42,918 bases of DNA, taken from assembly GCA_007125585.1 (NCBI GenBank), contig SLCY01000038.1, positions 1 to 42,918 on the forward strand, written 5' to 3'. Position 1 is the stretch's first letter; each line of letters starts with the position of its first letter. Positions 1-9,928 of the stretch are shown in pieces. The stretch comes from Bacteroidales bacterium. Lineage in GTDB: Bacteria; Bacteroidota; Bacteroidia; Bacteroidales; UBA7960. A program made the translations under genes and the position numbers. The notes under the pieces were generated by a model. It was not told the DNA's origin. It saw nothing but the letters and a program-made list of their open reading frames with translations, and searched no databases.

Positions 1-977
1 ATGGCCTGCGACATGGGGTCGTCCGGACTGCCGGGGCCGCCCAGGCTGACATTTAATATGTCTACCCCATCAATGACCGATTGCTCTATTCCCGCAATGA
101 TCCAGGAAGCATATCCGTATCCCTCATGATCAAGCACCTTATACCCGACAAGCCGGGCATCTGGCGCCACACCCTGCAGCTGCCCATTGGCTGCCACAAT
201 CCCTGCTACGTGCGTCCCATGTCTGTGGTCGTCCATCGGATCATTGTTGCCATTAACAAAATCGTAGCCACCCATCACTTTATAGTCCGGCCCCAATCCC
301 CCGCCCAGATCAGGATGCATATAATCTATGCCCGTGTCAAGAATTCCAACCACGATCCCTTCTCCCGTAATGTTGTAATCGGACCATATGTCGTTTGCCC
401 CTATGATACCAATACTCTGATCAATCAGCGCATATACCGTTTCGTCAGCATGCACTTTCCTGACATAAGGCAAGGATTGGATCTCGGCTGTTACCGCTTG
501 TTTTGCCGTGAGTGATACGCCGTTGAATACCTTTTTGTAAACAAAATGGAGGCGGCCGTCCCGGGTATAGGGCTCTCCGGTGTCAATATCAATCATCCTC
601 TCTATTCGTGCGAGGTCGGAAAGAAAAAGGTCCTGCTCGGCATGGATTTGCGTTCTTAATTCCTCCTGCTCGCCGGGGAAAGGGATCCTGCCTGATGCGC
701 GCAGAGAGGACAGGGGAGGGGATGCAAACTGGACAATGATCCGCGAATCCCCTTCAGGGTGGGTGACGAACTTATCAACAATACTGTCGCCATGGCTTAC
801 AAAAGTTGCATGCCCTTCGGTCAGCGTATGCCTTTGACCATCAGGCCCGGTTATGGTGTTGACAATTTGCTTTTCCTGGCTTAATGCAGCAGTCAAAGGT
901 TGCAACAGAGCGAATGCAATTACCAGAATCGTGAATAAACTTCTTGTTTTAAATGAATTTTCACTGGATCTTTTCAT
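1..977 (-). CDS. S8 (subtilisin-like) serine peptidase with N-terminal propeptide, truncated at the window edge
   Basis: Not in the ORF track because it runs off the left edge. Reverse-strand translation from the ATG at 977-975 gives MKRSSENSFKTRSLFTILVIAFALLQPL... (signal peptide), then ...GIVVGILDTGIDYMHPDLGGG..., DDHRHGTHVAGIVA and DGVDILNVSLGGPGSPDDPMSQA, which are S8 Asp and His motifs. Confidence 0.9.
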   Translation of the reverse strand, partial: MKRSSENSFKTRSLFTILVIAFALLQPLTAALSQEKQIVNTITGPDGQRHTLTEGHATFVSHGDSIVDKFVTHPEGDSRIIVQFASPPLSSLRASGRIPFPGEQEELRTQIHAEQDLFLSDLARIERMIDIDTGEPYTRDGRLHFVYKKVFNGVSLTAKQAVTAEIQSLPYVRKVHADETVYALIDQSIGIIGANDIWSDYNITGEGIVVGILDTGIDYMHPDLGGGLGPDYKVMGGYDFVNGNNDPMDDHRHGTHVAGIVAANGQLQGVAPDARLVGYKVLDHEGYGYASWIIAGIEQSVIDGVDILNVSLGGPGSPDDPMSQA

Positions 978-1060
978 GTTTGTGGACGAGGAATTGGTAA
1001 AGATTAAAACAGGTTGGGTCTACGAATATATTGTTATTTTATTAATTCACCATTTAATTT

Positions 1061-1143
1061 GTTTTTCCTGTAAAAAAATTCATTTTGTTTGAAAAAATTT
1101 ACAAAATGAACGCTTACAGGAAGAACCGCTGCGCTTTCACATG
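1061..1143. repeat. Repeat module delta, copy A (inverted relative to copy C)
   Basis: The reverse complement CATGTGAAAGCGCAGCGGTTCTTCCTGTA..CATTTTGTA....ACAAAATG..TTTTTTTACAGGAAAAAC closely matches 41141-41226. Confidence 0.82.
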
Positions 1144-1378
1144 AACCGGTTCATCCGAATGACCCGGTTCTGTCTCTGCAAATAACTGGCAGATGCATCA
1201 GAAGCGGGTATATATCATACAAAACAAAAACTGGCAGTTCATTTCTTTTCATGAGTGGTTTTTATTCTGGGTATAGCAGGCAAGATCTTTGTGTCATATT
1301 TTTATTACTTTTATGCGTAAGAATAACAACGAAGGGTACGCGTTATTTTTAAAGCAAAATGATTGAGCCAATTCTTAA

Positions 1379-2941
1379 TTGGCTTCATGTATCGTATGTT
1401 ATAATCTGTGTTTGTTATTACAGAAATTGTCAGCAGCTACTCTTATAGTTCACAATATGGTTTCAGATCTTCTTCCCGACAAAAAACTTCGGTCAATCAA
1501 GGGTAAACTTTTCATTTATTGTTTTCGCAGCCTAATTTTTCTATCTGCCCTGCTGGTATTTTTGTTGTTTGGCAAAGTATATGCTTTCGGTGACCAGTCT
1601 GCCGGAACAAACCCCGCCGACTTATTGAGTTCTTATGTTCAAATCCCCTCCGTGTCGGGTGAAGAGAAAGAAGCCGGTGAGTTTTTTGCCCGGTTTTGCC
1701 GCGACCATGGTCTGCACGTCCATGTGTTTACCGATGAGGAAGACAGTTATAATTTTGCCGCCTCCCTGTATCCCCTCGAAAAAGGAAAACCCAATATTGT
1801 CTTTTTGACACATATTGACGTGGTGCCGGCCGGCGATGAGGATGGGTGGACCCATCCCCCTTTTTCGGGTGAGATAGCGGACGGCATGGTGTGGGGTCGT
1901 GGTGCCATCGACAACAAGGCGATGGGGGTGATGCAGGTACTGGCAATATTGCAGTTTGTGGAGAAGGCTGCTGCGCGGGACTTACCTTACAATGTCAGTC
2001 TTTTGGCTGTATCAGGTGAAGAGACGGGTGGGGATAAGGGCGCCAGGATCATTGCTGAGAAGTTTCTCGGCGAATTGAATCCTGTGGTGGTGTATGGTGA
2101 AGGTGGGGCTGGCATAACGGGCCTTCTCGGCGCTGAACCGGAAAAGCCGGTGTTTGGCCTGGGTGTGGCGCAGAAGCGCAGGATGTTTCTTGCCATAGAG
2201 TCGAAGGTTGAAGCTTCAGGACATGGTTCTGTGCCAAGGAAGCGCTATCCCACCAAGGAGGTTGTTGAGGCCACCGGTGCGTTGCTGGAAGCCAGGCCAA
2301 AGATCACCGTATCGTCGACTGTCAGGGAGACCATGGATCAGTTGGCCAGACATGAGAGAGGGTTCAGGAGGAGGGTGATGCGCAACATTGATTTTTACGG
2401 GCCCTTGTTTGGCCGTTTTGTCCGCAACGACCCTCTCATCGCCTCGATGCTGACCAACACCCTTTCCCTGACCAGCCTGACAAGTGCTGAGGGCGCCTAT
2501 AACCAGATCCCGGCACATGCCCGGGCGGTGTTTGACTGCCGCCTCTTACCGGAAACCGACGAAGACGAATTCCTTGCCCATATACAACGCATTGTGTCCC
2601 CATACGATGTGAATGTTGAGGTGATCCGGGCCAGTCCCGGGACCCCTGTCTCCGATCAGGGTGTTTTTTATAAGGCCATGGAGAACAGTATTAGGGAGGT
2701 TTTTGATGATGCGTTGGTTGTGCCCTTTATGTTTGTCGCCATCAACGACAACCGTTTTTTCCGACGGCAGGGGATCCCTGCTTACGGACTCCTGCCTGCA
2801 ATGATGTCTGAAGAGCTGATGGAGTCCATCCATTATTTTGATGAACGTTTTCCTGTTGACGCCCTCGATAAGGGCATAGAGGTGTATGTACACCTTATCA
2901 GCCAGTTATTGATTCCAATAGAAGAATACAACGAAAATTAG
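1379..2941 (+). CDS. M20 family metallopeptidase (CPS1/PM20D1-like), N-terminal membrane/signal segment
   Basis: THIDVVPAGDEDGWTHPPFSG, GRGAIDNKAMGVM, SGEETGGDKGA and the dimerisation-domain motif SGHGSVPRKRYP. The true start is probably internal (e.g. M at about 1457). Confidence 0.9.
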   Translation: MASCIVCYNLCLLLQKLSAATLIVHNMVSDLLPDKKLRSIKGKLFIYCFRSLIFLSALLVFLLFGKVYAFGDQSAGTNPADLLSSYVQIPSVSGEEKEAGEFFARFCRDHGLHVHVFTDEEDSYNFAASLYPLEKGKPNIVFLTHIDVVPAGDEDGWTHPPFSGEIADGMVWGRGAIDNKAMGVMQVLAILQFVEKAAARDLPYNVSLLAVSGEETGGDKGARIIAEKFLGELNPVVVYGEGGAGITGLLGAEPEKPVFGLGVAQKRRMFLAIESKVEASGHGSVPRKRYPTKEVVEATGALLEARPKITVSSTVRETMDQLARHERGFRRRVMRNIDFYGPLFGRFVRNDPLIASMLTNTLSLTSLTSAEGAYNQIPAHARAVFDCRLLPETDEDEFLAHIQRIVSPYDVNVEVIRASPGTPVSDQGVFYKAMENSIREVFDDALVVPFMFVAINDNRFFRRQGIPAYGLLPAMMSEELMESIHYFDERFPVDALDKGIEVYVHLISQLLIPIEEYNEN

Positions 2942-2948
2942 TGTTTTT

Positions 2949-4451
2949 ATGCTTATTTCCACAGGAGCAAAACTATTCGCCAGGTTGAGCAAGTCCCGCT
3001 TCAACCGGTGGTACCGCGATCCTGTCGGCTTGCAGGAAAAGGTGTTTGCACACCTTATCGCCAAAGGCCGGCAAACGGTTTTTGGACGCGACCACCATTT
3101 TGAGGGGTTGGAAGATTACGGGTCATTTAAAAAGCAGGTCCCCATCCGTGATTATGAAGGGATAAAGTCATACATTGACAGGGTGGTGGCAGGGGAGAAG
3201 GATGTGCTTTGGCCCGGTTATCCCATGTATTTTTCAAAGACCTCCGGCACCACCTCTGGCGCCAAATACATCCCCATTACAAGGGAATCCATGCCGTATC
3301 ACGTCCACTCGGCGCGGCATGCCCTGCTGATGTATTTGCTGAAGACCGGCCGCACGGACTTCCTGCGAGGCAGGATGATCTTCATCTCAGGGAGCCCTGA
3401 GCTCGACACCAGCGGCGACATCCCAACAGGGAGGCTGTCGGGGATCTCTCACAGGCATGTGCCGGCATACCTGCGCAGGCGTCGGCTGCCATCCTATGAC
3501 ACCAATTGTATCCCCGACTGGGAAGAAAAACTGGATGCCATCGTTGAGGAGACCAAAGATGAAAACCTGAGCCTGATCAGCGGCATCCCACCCTGGGTGG
3601 AGATGTATTTTGAAAGGTTGCTGGAAAAAACGGGAAAATCGGCGGTTTCTGATATATTTCCCGGGTTCTCACTCTTTGTTTATGGGGGGGTAAACTTTCA
3701 GCCTTATGAGAAAAAATTCTATGAGTTAATGGGAAAGGATGTCCCGTCGCTGGAAACCTTTCCTGCTTCGGAGGGCTTTATCGGCTTTCAGGATGAATGG
3801 CCTTCAGAAGGGTTGCTGTTGATTCCGGATGGGGGTATCTTTTACGAGTTCGTTCCGGCCGGCCGGTTCCATGATGAAGATCCGCCCCGTATGTCACTGG
3901 CCGATGTGGAAACGGGAGTGAACTATGTGATGATACTCAACACCAATGCCGGGCTGTGGGGTTATAATATCGGGGATACGGTGCGCTTCACATCGCTGAA
4001 CCCTTACCGTTTTGTTTCCACCGGCCGCCTGAGCCACTTCACTTCGGCGTTTGGCGAGCATGTGATCGCCCAGGAGGTGGATGATGCGATGACAGAAGCG
4101 GTAAAAGAAACCGGTGCACTGGTTTCGGAATTTCACCTGGCTCCCCTGGTAGATAATCCGGAAGGGTTGCCTTGTCACCAATGGTTCGTAGAGTTCAGCA
4201 AGGAGCCGGAAGAGCTGGAACGCTTTGCCAAAGTCCTTGATGAAGCTCTTCAGAAGAGAAACCCCTATTACAAGGACCTGGTAACGGGCAATATCCTGCA
4301 ACACGCAATGGTGCAAAAAGTCCCGGCCAACACCTTCAAAAAGTACATGAAGTCGATCGGCAAACTGGGCGGACAAAATAAAGTCCCGCATCTGTCAAAT
4401 GACCGTAAGATAGCTGACTGGATATCACAAAACATACATTCCCCCAAATGA
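2949..4451 (+). CDS. GH3 auxin-responsive-promoter family protein (acyl-acid amido synthetase-like, ANL superfamily)
   Basis: MYFSKTSGTTSGAKYIPIT ATP-binding motif, YGGVNFQPYEKKFYEL, ETFPASEGFIGFQ and NIGDTVRFTSLNPYRFVSTGR are typical of bacterial GH3-fold proteins. Confidence 0.88.
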   Translation: MLISTGAKLFARLSKSRFNRWYRDPVGLQEKVFAHLIAKGRQTVFGRDHHFEGLEDYGSFKKQVPIRDYEGIKSYIDRVVAGEKDVLWPGYPMYFSKTSGTTSGAKYIPITRESMPYHVHSARHALLMYLLKTGRTDFLRGRMIFISGSPELDTSGDIPTGRLSGISHRHVPAYLRRRRLPSYDTNCIPDWEEKLDAIVEETKDENLSLISGIPPWVEMYFERLLEKTGKSAVSDIFPGFSLFVYGGVNFQPYEKKFYELMGKDVPSLETFPASEGFIGFQDEWPSEGLLLIPDGGIFYEFVPAGRFHDEDPPRMSLADVETGVNYVMILNTNAGLWGYNIGDTVRFTSLNPYRFVSTGRLSHFTSAFGEHVIAQEVDDAMTEAVKETGALVSEFHLAPLVDNPEGLPCHQWFVEFSKEPEELERFAKVLDEALQKRNPYYKDLVTGNILQHAMVQKVPANTFKKYMKSIGKLGGQNKVPHLSNDRKIADWISQNIHSPK

Positions 4452-4556
4452 CCAGCATGCTGTCACTGTCCGTGACGCAGCCAGGGCGACCCATGTCATT
4501 TGCGGTAAGCGGAAGCGCTTGACAGGGAATCAACAACAGGAAACCTTTGGCGGATA

Positions 4557-5897
4557 CTATTGAATGATCTCACTTTCCGGCAGGCCATATTCCTCTTCCA
4601 TGCGAATATCCATTTGTTCCAGCGCATCCAGGATCGGATGGTAGATAGCCGGAATAACGGGTATATGAACCCCTTTCTCGGCAATCTGCCCGTCCAGTAT
4701 CATATCCACAGCTACAGCTGCCGGAAGTGCCACAGTGCGTGCAATTGCCGTGTCGGTTGCCGGGGTGCCGGAGTCCAGCATGGACGATTTAATCACCTCT
4801 TTCTTGCCACCGGGATAGGACACCAGGAACACATGCTGCATGGCTACCATGTCGCGCTCATCCTTGCCGATCATCATCTTTTCTATCATCAGGTCCGAAA
4901 CAATCTCGAAAGGCGTGTCGTGGCGGCGGTTCATGCGTTTGTTTTCAAACAGGCCCAGCCATGCCATGGCTTCAATGGCATAGGATTGAACGGGAATGTT
5001 GAGGTAGTCAGCCACTTTTTGATTTATATCGCCTGCATTCTGTTCGCCTATAAGCATGGCAACCATTTCAGCATAGGTCTTGTTCGTGAAATCATAGGTA
5101 TCGTTGGTGATCAGCTTCAGTGACTTCATGGCATCCATACTCTCGCACCAGCCCGGATAACGGAAAGTGCCGCGCATCATCGTCCTGGTTTCCTGAATAC
5201 CATACAGGTCAATGTAAGGCATGCTGTTGCGGTTGGGATAAATATCCAGCTTCCCCACATCGGGGAAATTGATGGAGAGAGGGTCTTTAAACAGGTTTTC
5301 TGTGGGGACAACCACTTCTTTTCCGTGGCGCAAATAACGCCCGTCATTGTTCCCTGCAAGCACCACACCCTTCGGACTCCATGAGAACTTGTACCTGAAG
5401 GGGTTGTCGCCGGCGACTTCAGGAGCAGGCAAAGCCCCGCAGATGCTGTAAAACTCCTCTATCTTACCACCTTTCCCATGAACATGGTCGATGATACGCA
5501 TGGCCGACATGTGGTCGATGCCCGGATCAAGTCCCAGCTCATTCAAAATGATGATCCCTGCATCCCTGGCATCCTGGTCAAGGGCCTTCATCTCCGGCTT
5601 CACATAAGAAGTGGTGACCATGTTCTTTTGATGCCTTATGCAGTGCCTGGCCACCATGATATGGTGTATCCATGGCAATAAACTGACTGTCAGGTCATTT
5701 TCCGCAACCATTTTGTCGAGTGCGGGGGAGTCATCAACCGTCCATTGAAGCGCAGTGCCACCGGGATGATCATTGATCATGGCTTCAGCTTTGGATTTTG
5801 TCCTGCTCGCCACGGTCACACGAACATCTTTCTCCAGTAAATAGGTGACGATCGGCTTTACCACCATCCCCGCTCCAAGAATAAGTACTTTCTTCAT
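4557..5897 (-). CDS. Saccharopine dehydrogenase (glutamate-forming, LYS9/AASS C-terminal type)
   Basis: MKKVLILGAGMVVKPIVTYLLEKDVRVTVASRT Rossmann fold; SLLPWIHHIMVARHCIRHQKNMVTTSYVKPEM; NELGLDPGIDHMSAMRIID. The ORF track starts at 5915; MKKVLILG at 5897 is the likelier start. Confidence 0.9.
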   Translation of the reverse strand: MKKVLILGAGMVVKPIVTYLLEKDVRVTVASRTKSKAEAMINDHPGGTALQWTVDDSPALDKMVAENDLTVSLLPWIHHIMVARHCIRHQKNMVTTSYVKPEMKALDQDARDAGIIILNELGLDPGIDHMSAMRIIDHVHGKGGKIEEFYSICGALPAPEVAGDNPFRYKFSWSPKGVVLAGNNDGRYLRHGKEVVVPTENLFKDPLSINFPDVGKLDIYPNRNSMPYIDLYGIQETRTMMRGTFRYPGWCESMDAMKSLKLITNDTYDFTNKTYAEMVAMLIGEQNAGDINQKVADYLNIPVQSYAIEAMAWLGLFENKRMNRRHDTPFEIVSDLMIEKMMIGKDERDMVAMQHVFLVSYPGGKKEVIKSSMLDSGTPATDTAIARTVALPAAVAVDMILDGQIAEKGVHIPVIPAIYHPILDALEQMDIRMEEEYGLPESEIIQ

Positions 5898-6097
5898 ATC
5901 CAGAATTTTAAGCATTTATATTGTTGAATTATTCTACATTTTATCGTTTTGGTTTTTGTGTGGCGGGAAACAGATCAGGTACCGGTTCCATGTCCGCCGG
6001 CAATCCTGTTGCATTCTTTATTCTTCATTTTCTCCCGCATCATTTTCGGTAATCTTCACTGCATCCAGTTATTCCCCAAAAGCAGGTGGACGGTGTT

Positions 6098-7405
6098 TCA
6101 GAGGTATTTCCTGATATATTCATAATCAGGTGTTAACTGTCCCTTGTGCAATATCAGTGCTCTTTTGATGGCTGCCGGCAGCTTCAGGTCCTCGAAGGAG
6201 GCAGAATAATCGGCGGTGGCAATGGGCTGGATAAAGGGAAACAGGGCATCTGAAAAAGCCATGGATGCGTCCCTTGGCAGTTCGCTGGGCAGGATGTCAA
6301 CCGCCATCACCAGGATGCCATGTCCCTTGAACCCCATGGCAGGCCTGCCGGTTTGGGGATCATAGACAAATACCGGGTCTTCAATGGCTGTCCCTTTGTG
6401 GGTGCATTCAACCGAGCCATCCGGGTCGCATGTCACATCACCAACGACGGTGAGTTTTGGACGGCCTGCACTGTAAAGCTTTTTTAAATAATTTTTTGTC
6501 ACAATGCGCGGATAACGGCTGTCCCAGTACATGCAATTCATCAGTATGGACAAGTGTGGTATATACTGACCGAAAATGTTTTCGTATTTTTCCGGGTGGT
6601 TATAATAGTCATGCAGCTCAAAAGCGCTACCGTCTTTCCGTTTTGAAATATCTTCCTCTTTGAAGATCACTTTATAGATGATGTTGTTGGGCAGGGTTTC
6701 CCGGCTTTCCAATTCCAGCAATTGTCCTGGTGTGATCTCCTTGGATGGCAGTAAGTTTGCGATCTCCTGTGCGCCGACTGACACGTTGCCATAACCGGTA
6801 AAGCCGATCGTCAGCGGAATCAGGTCGTCTGGCAGGCCATTTTCAGCAATATGCCGCCCAACCATCGAAACGGCCCTTTTTGCTTCTTTAAGGGAAGTGT
6901 AATGTTGTGACTGTTTGATCTTCAGAAAGGCGTTATCGGCATAACCGTATTCTTTGAGCCTCTCGCCCATACTCCACAGCGCATTGATCATGCCGGCAAG
7001 ACCGGCAAATTTACCGAAAAAGATCAGCCGTTTGTCCTGATCATCTACAATGCATTCATAATCAATCAGGTTACAGCCTTTCTGCATCATCTTTTTCAGC
7101 ATGGGCATGTTGTAGGGTTGCCCTTTGATCACATGGCTGAAAAAAACATATGTCTTGTGCTCTTCAAATACTGGTTCCGGGATCTCCTTTACCCCAAAGA
7201 TAACACCGCAACCTTTCAGGTCTTTTTCAACCCTGGCACCTGCTTCAAGATATTCTTTGTCGGGAAAAACTCTTTTGGGAGATGTTTCGGCTACAATTTT
7301 CAGGCCGTGCTTGTCAGTCAGTTTTTTTGCATGGATGGGTGTAATGGGCGTTCGCCGTTCCATTGTGTATTTGTCTTCATGTCTGATCCCGATTACTGCA
7401 TGCAT
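6098..7405 (-). CDS. Lysine-ketoglutarate reductase (LKR, AASS N-terminal/alanine-dehydrogenase-like domain)
   Basis: IGIRHEDKYTMERRTPITPIHAKKL, FFSHVIKGQPYNMPMLKKMM, NLIDYECIVDDQDKRLIFFGKFAGLAGMINALW, GDVTCDPDGSVECT. Confidence 0.85.
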   Translation of the reverse strand: MHAVIGIRHEDKYTMERRTPITPIHAKKLTDKHGLKIVAETSPKRVFPDKEYLEAGARVEKDLKGCGVIFGVKEIPEPVFEEHKTYVFFSHVIKGQPYNMPMLKKMMQKGCNLIDYECIVDDQDKRLIFFGKFAGLAGMINALWSMGERLKEYGYADNAFLKIKQSQHYTSLKEAKRAVSMVGRHIAENGLPDDLIPLTIGFTGYGNVSVGAQEIANLLPSKEITPGQLLELESRETLPNNIIYKVIFKEEDISKRKDGSAFELHDYYNHPEKYENIFGQYIPHLSILMNCMYWDSRYPRIVTKNYLKKLYSAGRPKLTVVGDVTCDPDGSVECTHKGTAIEDPVFVYDPQTGRPAMGFKGHGILVMAVDILPSELPRDASMAFSDALFPFIQPIATADYSASFEDLKLPAAIKRALILHKGQLTPDYEYIRKYL

Positions 7406-7444
7406 AGGATGGTGTATTTAGAGGATGGAATTAAATTTATACGG

Positions 7445-7452
7445 CAAATGTA
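7445..7452 (-). promoter_or_regulatory. Putative Bacteroidota -7 box (TACATTTG) for the LKR/saccharopine dehydrogenase genes
   Basis: The + strand CAAATGTA is the reverse complement of TACATTTG, an exact TAnnTTTG match, 40 bp upstream of the start codon. Confidence 0.45.
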
Positions 7453-7506
7453 CACGTTATTTTTTCATATTTTGTCCAAAGGTCGAAATGTCAAATAGGT
7501 TTAAGG

Positions 7507-7564
7507 GTTTAAAAGTTTATGGGTTTAATGGTTTAAAAGTTTATGGGTTTAATGGTTTAAAAGC
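7507..7564. repeat. 24-nt tandem repeat (GGTTTAAAAGTTTATGGGTTTAAT), about 2.4 copies
   Basis: Read directly: ggtttaaaagtttatgggtttaat, ggtttaaaagtttatgggtttaat, ggtttaaaag. Confidence 0.85.
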
Positions 7565-7622
7565 CAATAGCTAACAGCCAAAAGCCAAAAGCTTCGTTCT
7601 ATCGTTTCATCGTTCTTCTGTC
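7563..7622. repeat. Interspersed repeat module gamma, copy 1
   Basis: gccaatagctaacagccaaaagccaaaagcttcgttctatcgtttcatcgttcttctgtc aligns ungapped with 21116-21175 (53/60 by eye). Confidence 0.85.
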
Positions 7623-7649
7623 TTCCCCCTTCCGTCCCCGGTCCTCTGT

Positions 7650-7732
7650 CATCATTCATTGTTGACTGCTTGCAGATGGCCTCCCCTGCTGAAGTGGCCT
7701 TGTTTTACAGGCAGATCGATCAAATGCGGATT
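7650..7732. repeat. Interspersed repeat module epsilon, copy 1
   Basis: CTGCTTGCAGATGGCCTCCCCTGCTGAAGTGGCCTTG...CAGATCGATCAAATGCGGATTT recurs at 31713-31798 with one indel in the 37-nt core. Confidence 0.85.
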
Positions 7733-7804
7733 TGCCTTCAACCCTGCATTTGGCAAATGACAAATGGCAGGATGATGGATCATCGAACCCGGTATCCATG
7801 CTGG

Positions 7805-8749
7805 TCATGCCTGTTCCAAAAAACGAAGGCAGTTGTCCTGGATTCGCTGATAAACATTCTCATTGGGGGTTTTAATGAACTTTTCGCCGGTTATTTTTTC
7901 GAAGAGTTCGATGTAACGGTCGGAGACCTGTTGTACGAACTCGTCGGACAGGTCAGGCACCGTTTGTCCTTCCTGGCCGTGAAACCCATGTTCCATAAGC
8001 CACTCCCTGACGAACTCCTTCGAAAGTTGTTTCTGGGGTTTTCCGGCGTTTAGCCTTTCCCTGTATCCATCCAGGTAAAAATAACGGGAAGAGTCGGGGG
8101 TATGGATCTCATCGATGAGTGTTATTTTACCCATTGCCATGCCAAATTCATACTTGGTATCTACCAGTATGAGTCCCATTTTTTTTGCCATTTCTGTCCC
8201 TCTCTGGAAAAGCTTCCGTGTATAGGTTTCCATCTGTTCATAATCTGCTTGTTTTACCAGTCCCTGGCTGAGGATCTCTTTTCTGGAGATATCCTCATCA
8301 TGGCCCACATCTGCTTTGGTCGTTGGTGTGATGATGGGGTCAGGGAAGGCTTCGTTCTCTTTCATCCCTTCGGGCAAGGCGACCCCGCACAGGCTGCGCT
8401 TCCCTTTTTTGTATTCGCGCCAGGCATGGCCGCACAGATATCCCCTGATCACCATCTCCACCTTGAACGGCTCACATAAAATGCCGGCAGTGACCATCGG
8501 GTCGGGCGTACCTGTTTTCCAGTTGGGCACAATATCGGCGGTGGCGTCAAGAAACCTGGCTGCGATCTGGTTCAAAACCTGTCCCTTGTAAGGTATGCCC
8601 CTGGGGAGCACCACATCAAACGCAGAGATCCGGTCGGTGACAACCATCAGCATGATCTTCTGGTCAATGGTATACACATCCCTGATCTTGCCCTTGTAGT
8701 ACCCGGTTTGCCGGGGAAACTGAAAATCGGTTTGAGTGATGGCATTCAT
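7805..8749 (-). CDS. purC: Phosphoribosylaminoimidazole-succinocarboxamide synthase
   Basis: [66 protein letters not shown]-type motif; [25 protein letters not shown]. Confidence 0.97.
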   Translation of the reverse strand: MNAITQTDFQFPRQTGYYKGKIRDVYTIDQKIMLMVVTDRISAFDVVLPRGIPYKGQVLNQIAARFLDATADIVPNWKTGTPDPMVTAGILCEPFKVEMVIRGYLCGHAWREYKKGKRSLCGVALPEGMKENEAFPDPIITPTTKADVGHDEDISRKEILSQGLVKQADYEQMETYTRKLFQRGTEMAKKMGLILVDTKYEFGMAMGKITLIDEIHTPDSSRYFYLDGYRERLNAGKPQKQLSKEFVREWLMEHGFHGQEGQTVPDLSDEFVQQVSDRYIELFEKITGEKFIKTPNENVYQRIQDNCLRFLEQA

Positions 8750-8935
8750 GGTGTTGACATTTGGGTTGGTTTTGAAAGAAAGCCTTTATTGGTTAAGGGA
8801 TTGGGTTACTTTGGGTCGCCCTCCTGCCTGTCCTTTGGGGTGGCTGCCGTGATCCGGCCTTTGTTGTCCCGGGCTGAGACCATTCATCCCCCTGTCTGTG
8901 CAAGACGAGAGCGATCTGTGACCTCCGTGTACCAA

Positions 8936-9928
8936 TCATTCTTTATTTTTATGTTCATCGTGGTCTTTCTTCTTATCTGGTGAAACATGCTCATAGGCTT
9001 CAATGATGCGTGTTACCAGCTCGTGACGTATCACGTCCCTCTCGTTGAGAAAGACAAAGTCAATGCCTTTGATATGGTTCAGTATTTTAACGGCCCTGAG
9101 GAGTCCCGGGACCTGGCTTTTAGGCAGGTCGATCTGGGTGATGTCGCCGGTAATGATGAACCGGGCACTTTTCCCCATCCGGGTGAGGAACATTTTCAGC
9201 TGGTTTTCCGTGGCATTCTGAGCTTCGTCAAGTATGGCGAAAGCATTGTCGAGCGTTCTCCCTCTCATAAAGGCAAGGGGGGCGATCTCGATGGTCCCGT
9301 CTTCAAGATAGGTGGCCAGCCTGGCGGGTGGGATCATATCGCGCAATGCATCGTACAGGGGACGCAGGTACGGATCCAGCTTGTCTTTCAGGTCGCCGGG
9401 AAGGAAACCCAGGTTCTCGCCGGCTTCAACAGCGGGACGGGCAAGGATGATGCGCTTGACCTCCTTGTTTTTCAAAGCCCTTACCGCCAGCGCCACGGCA
9501 GTATATGTTTTTCCTGTACCCGCCGGACCGATCGCAAAGAGCATATCATGCTTTTTGGAACTCGTAACCATGCGACGCTGGTTGGGGGAACGGGCCTTGA
9601 TCGCCATGCCGTTGCGCCCGTAGAGCAACAACTCTCCGGTTTTGTCATCGCCCTGTACTTTCGCAGCATAACCATTGTCGTGGGCCATGATTTCCAGGAT
9701 GTTCTCCTCCGTGAGTTTGCCAAAACGCTCAAAATGAGCCAACATTAAATCAAACTTGCCTTTGAAAAAAGAGACCTCCTCGTTGTCACCAACCAGGATC
9801 AGCTCCTCTCCACGGGAGATCATCTTCAGCTTAGGGAATATATTTTTCAACAGTTGCAGCTTCTCTTCCCGCAGCCCGAAAATATCAGGCGGATGAACCC
9901 CCTCTATTTTTATTGTTTTTTCCCCCAT
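8936..9928 (-). CDS. phoH: PhoH family ATPase
   Basis: MLFAIGPAGTGKTYTAVALAVRAL (Walker A), RIILARPAVEAGENLGFLPGDLKDKLDPYLRPLYDAL, FAILDEAQNATENQLKMFLTRMG. Likely start MGEKTIKIEG at about 9928 (track start 9976). Confidence 0.95.
   Translation of the reverse strand: MGEKTIKIEGVHPPDIFGLREEKLQLLKNIFPKLKMISRGEELILVGDNEEVSFFKGKFDLMLAHFERFGKLTEENILEIMAHDNGYAAKVQGDDKTGELLLYGRNGMAIKARSPNQRRMVTSSKKHDMLFAIGPAGTGKTYTAVALAVRALKNKEVKRIILARPAVEAGENLGFLPGDLKDKLDPYLRPLYDALRDMIPPARLATYLEDGTIEIAPLAFMRGRTLDNAFAILDEAQNATENQLKMFLTRMGKSARFIITGDITQIDLPKSQVPGLLRAVKILNHIKGIDFVFLNERDVIRHELVTRIIEAYEHVSPDKKKDHDEHKNKE

Noticed and set aside
5916-6097. Gap between LKR and saccharopine dehydrogenase considered as hiding a small gene or riboswitch
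   Set aside because: Only the start-overlapping ORF 5845-6114 is present, with no convincing conserved structure or coding signal.
8987-9748. 253-aa plus-strand ORF opposite phoH
   Set aside because: Antisense reading of a clear PhoH ATPase; likely a codon-bias artefact.
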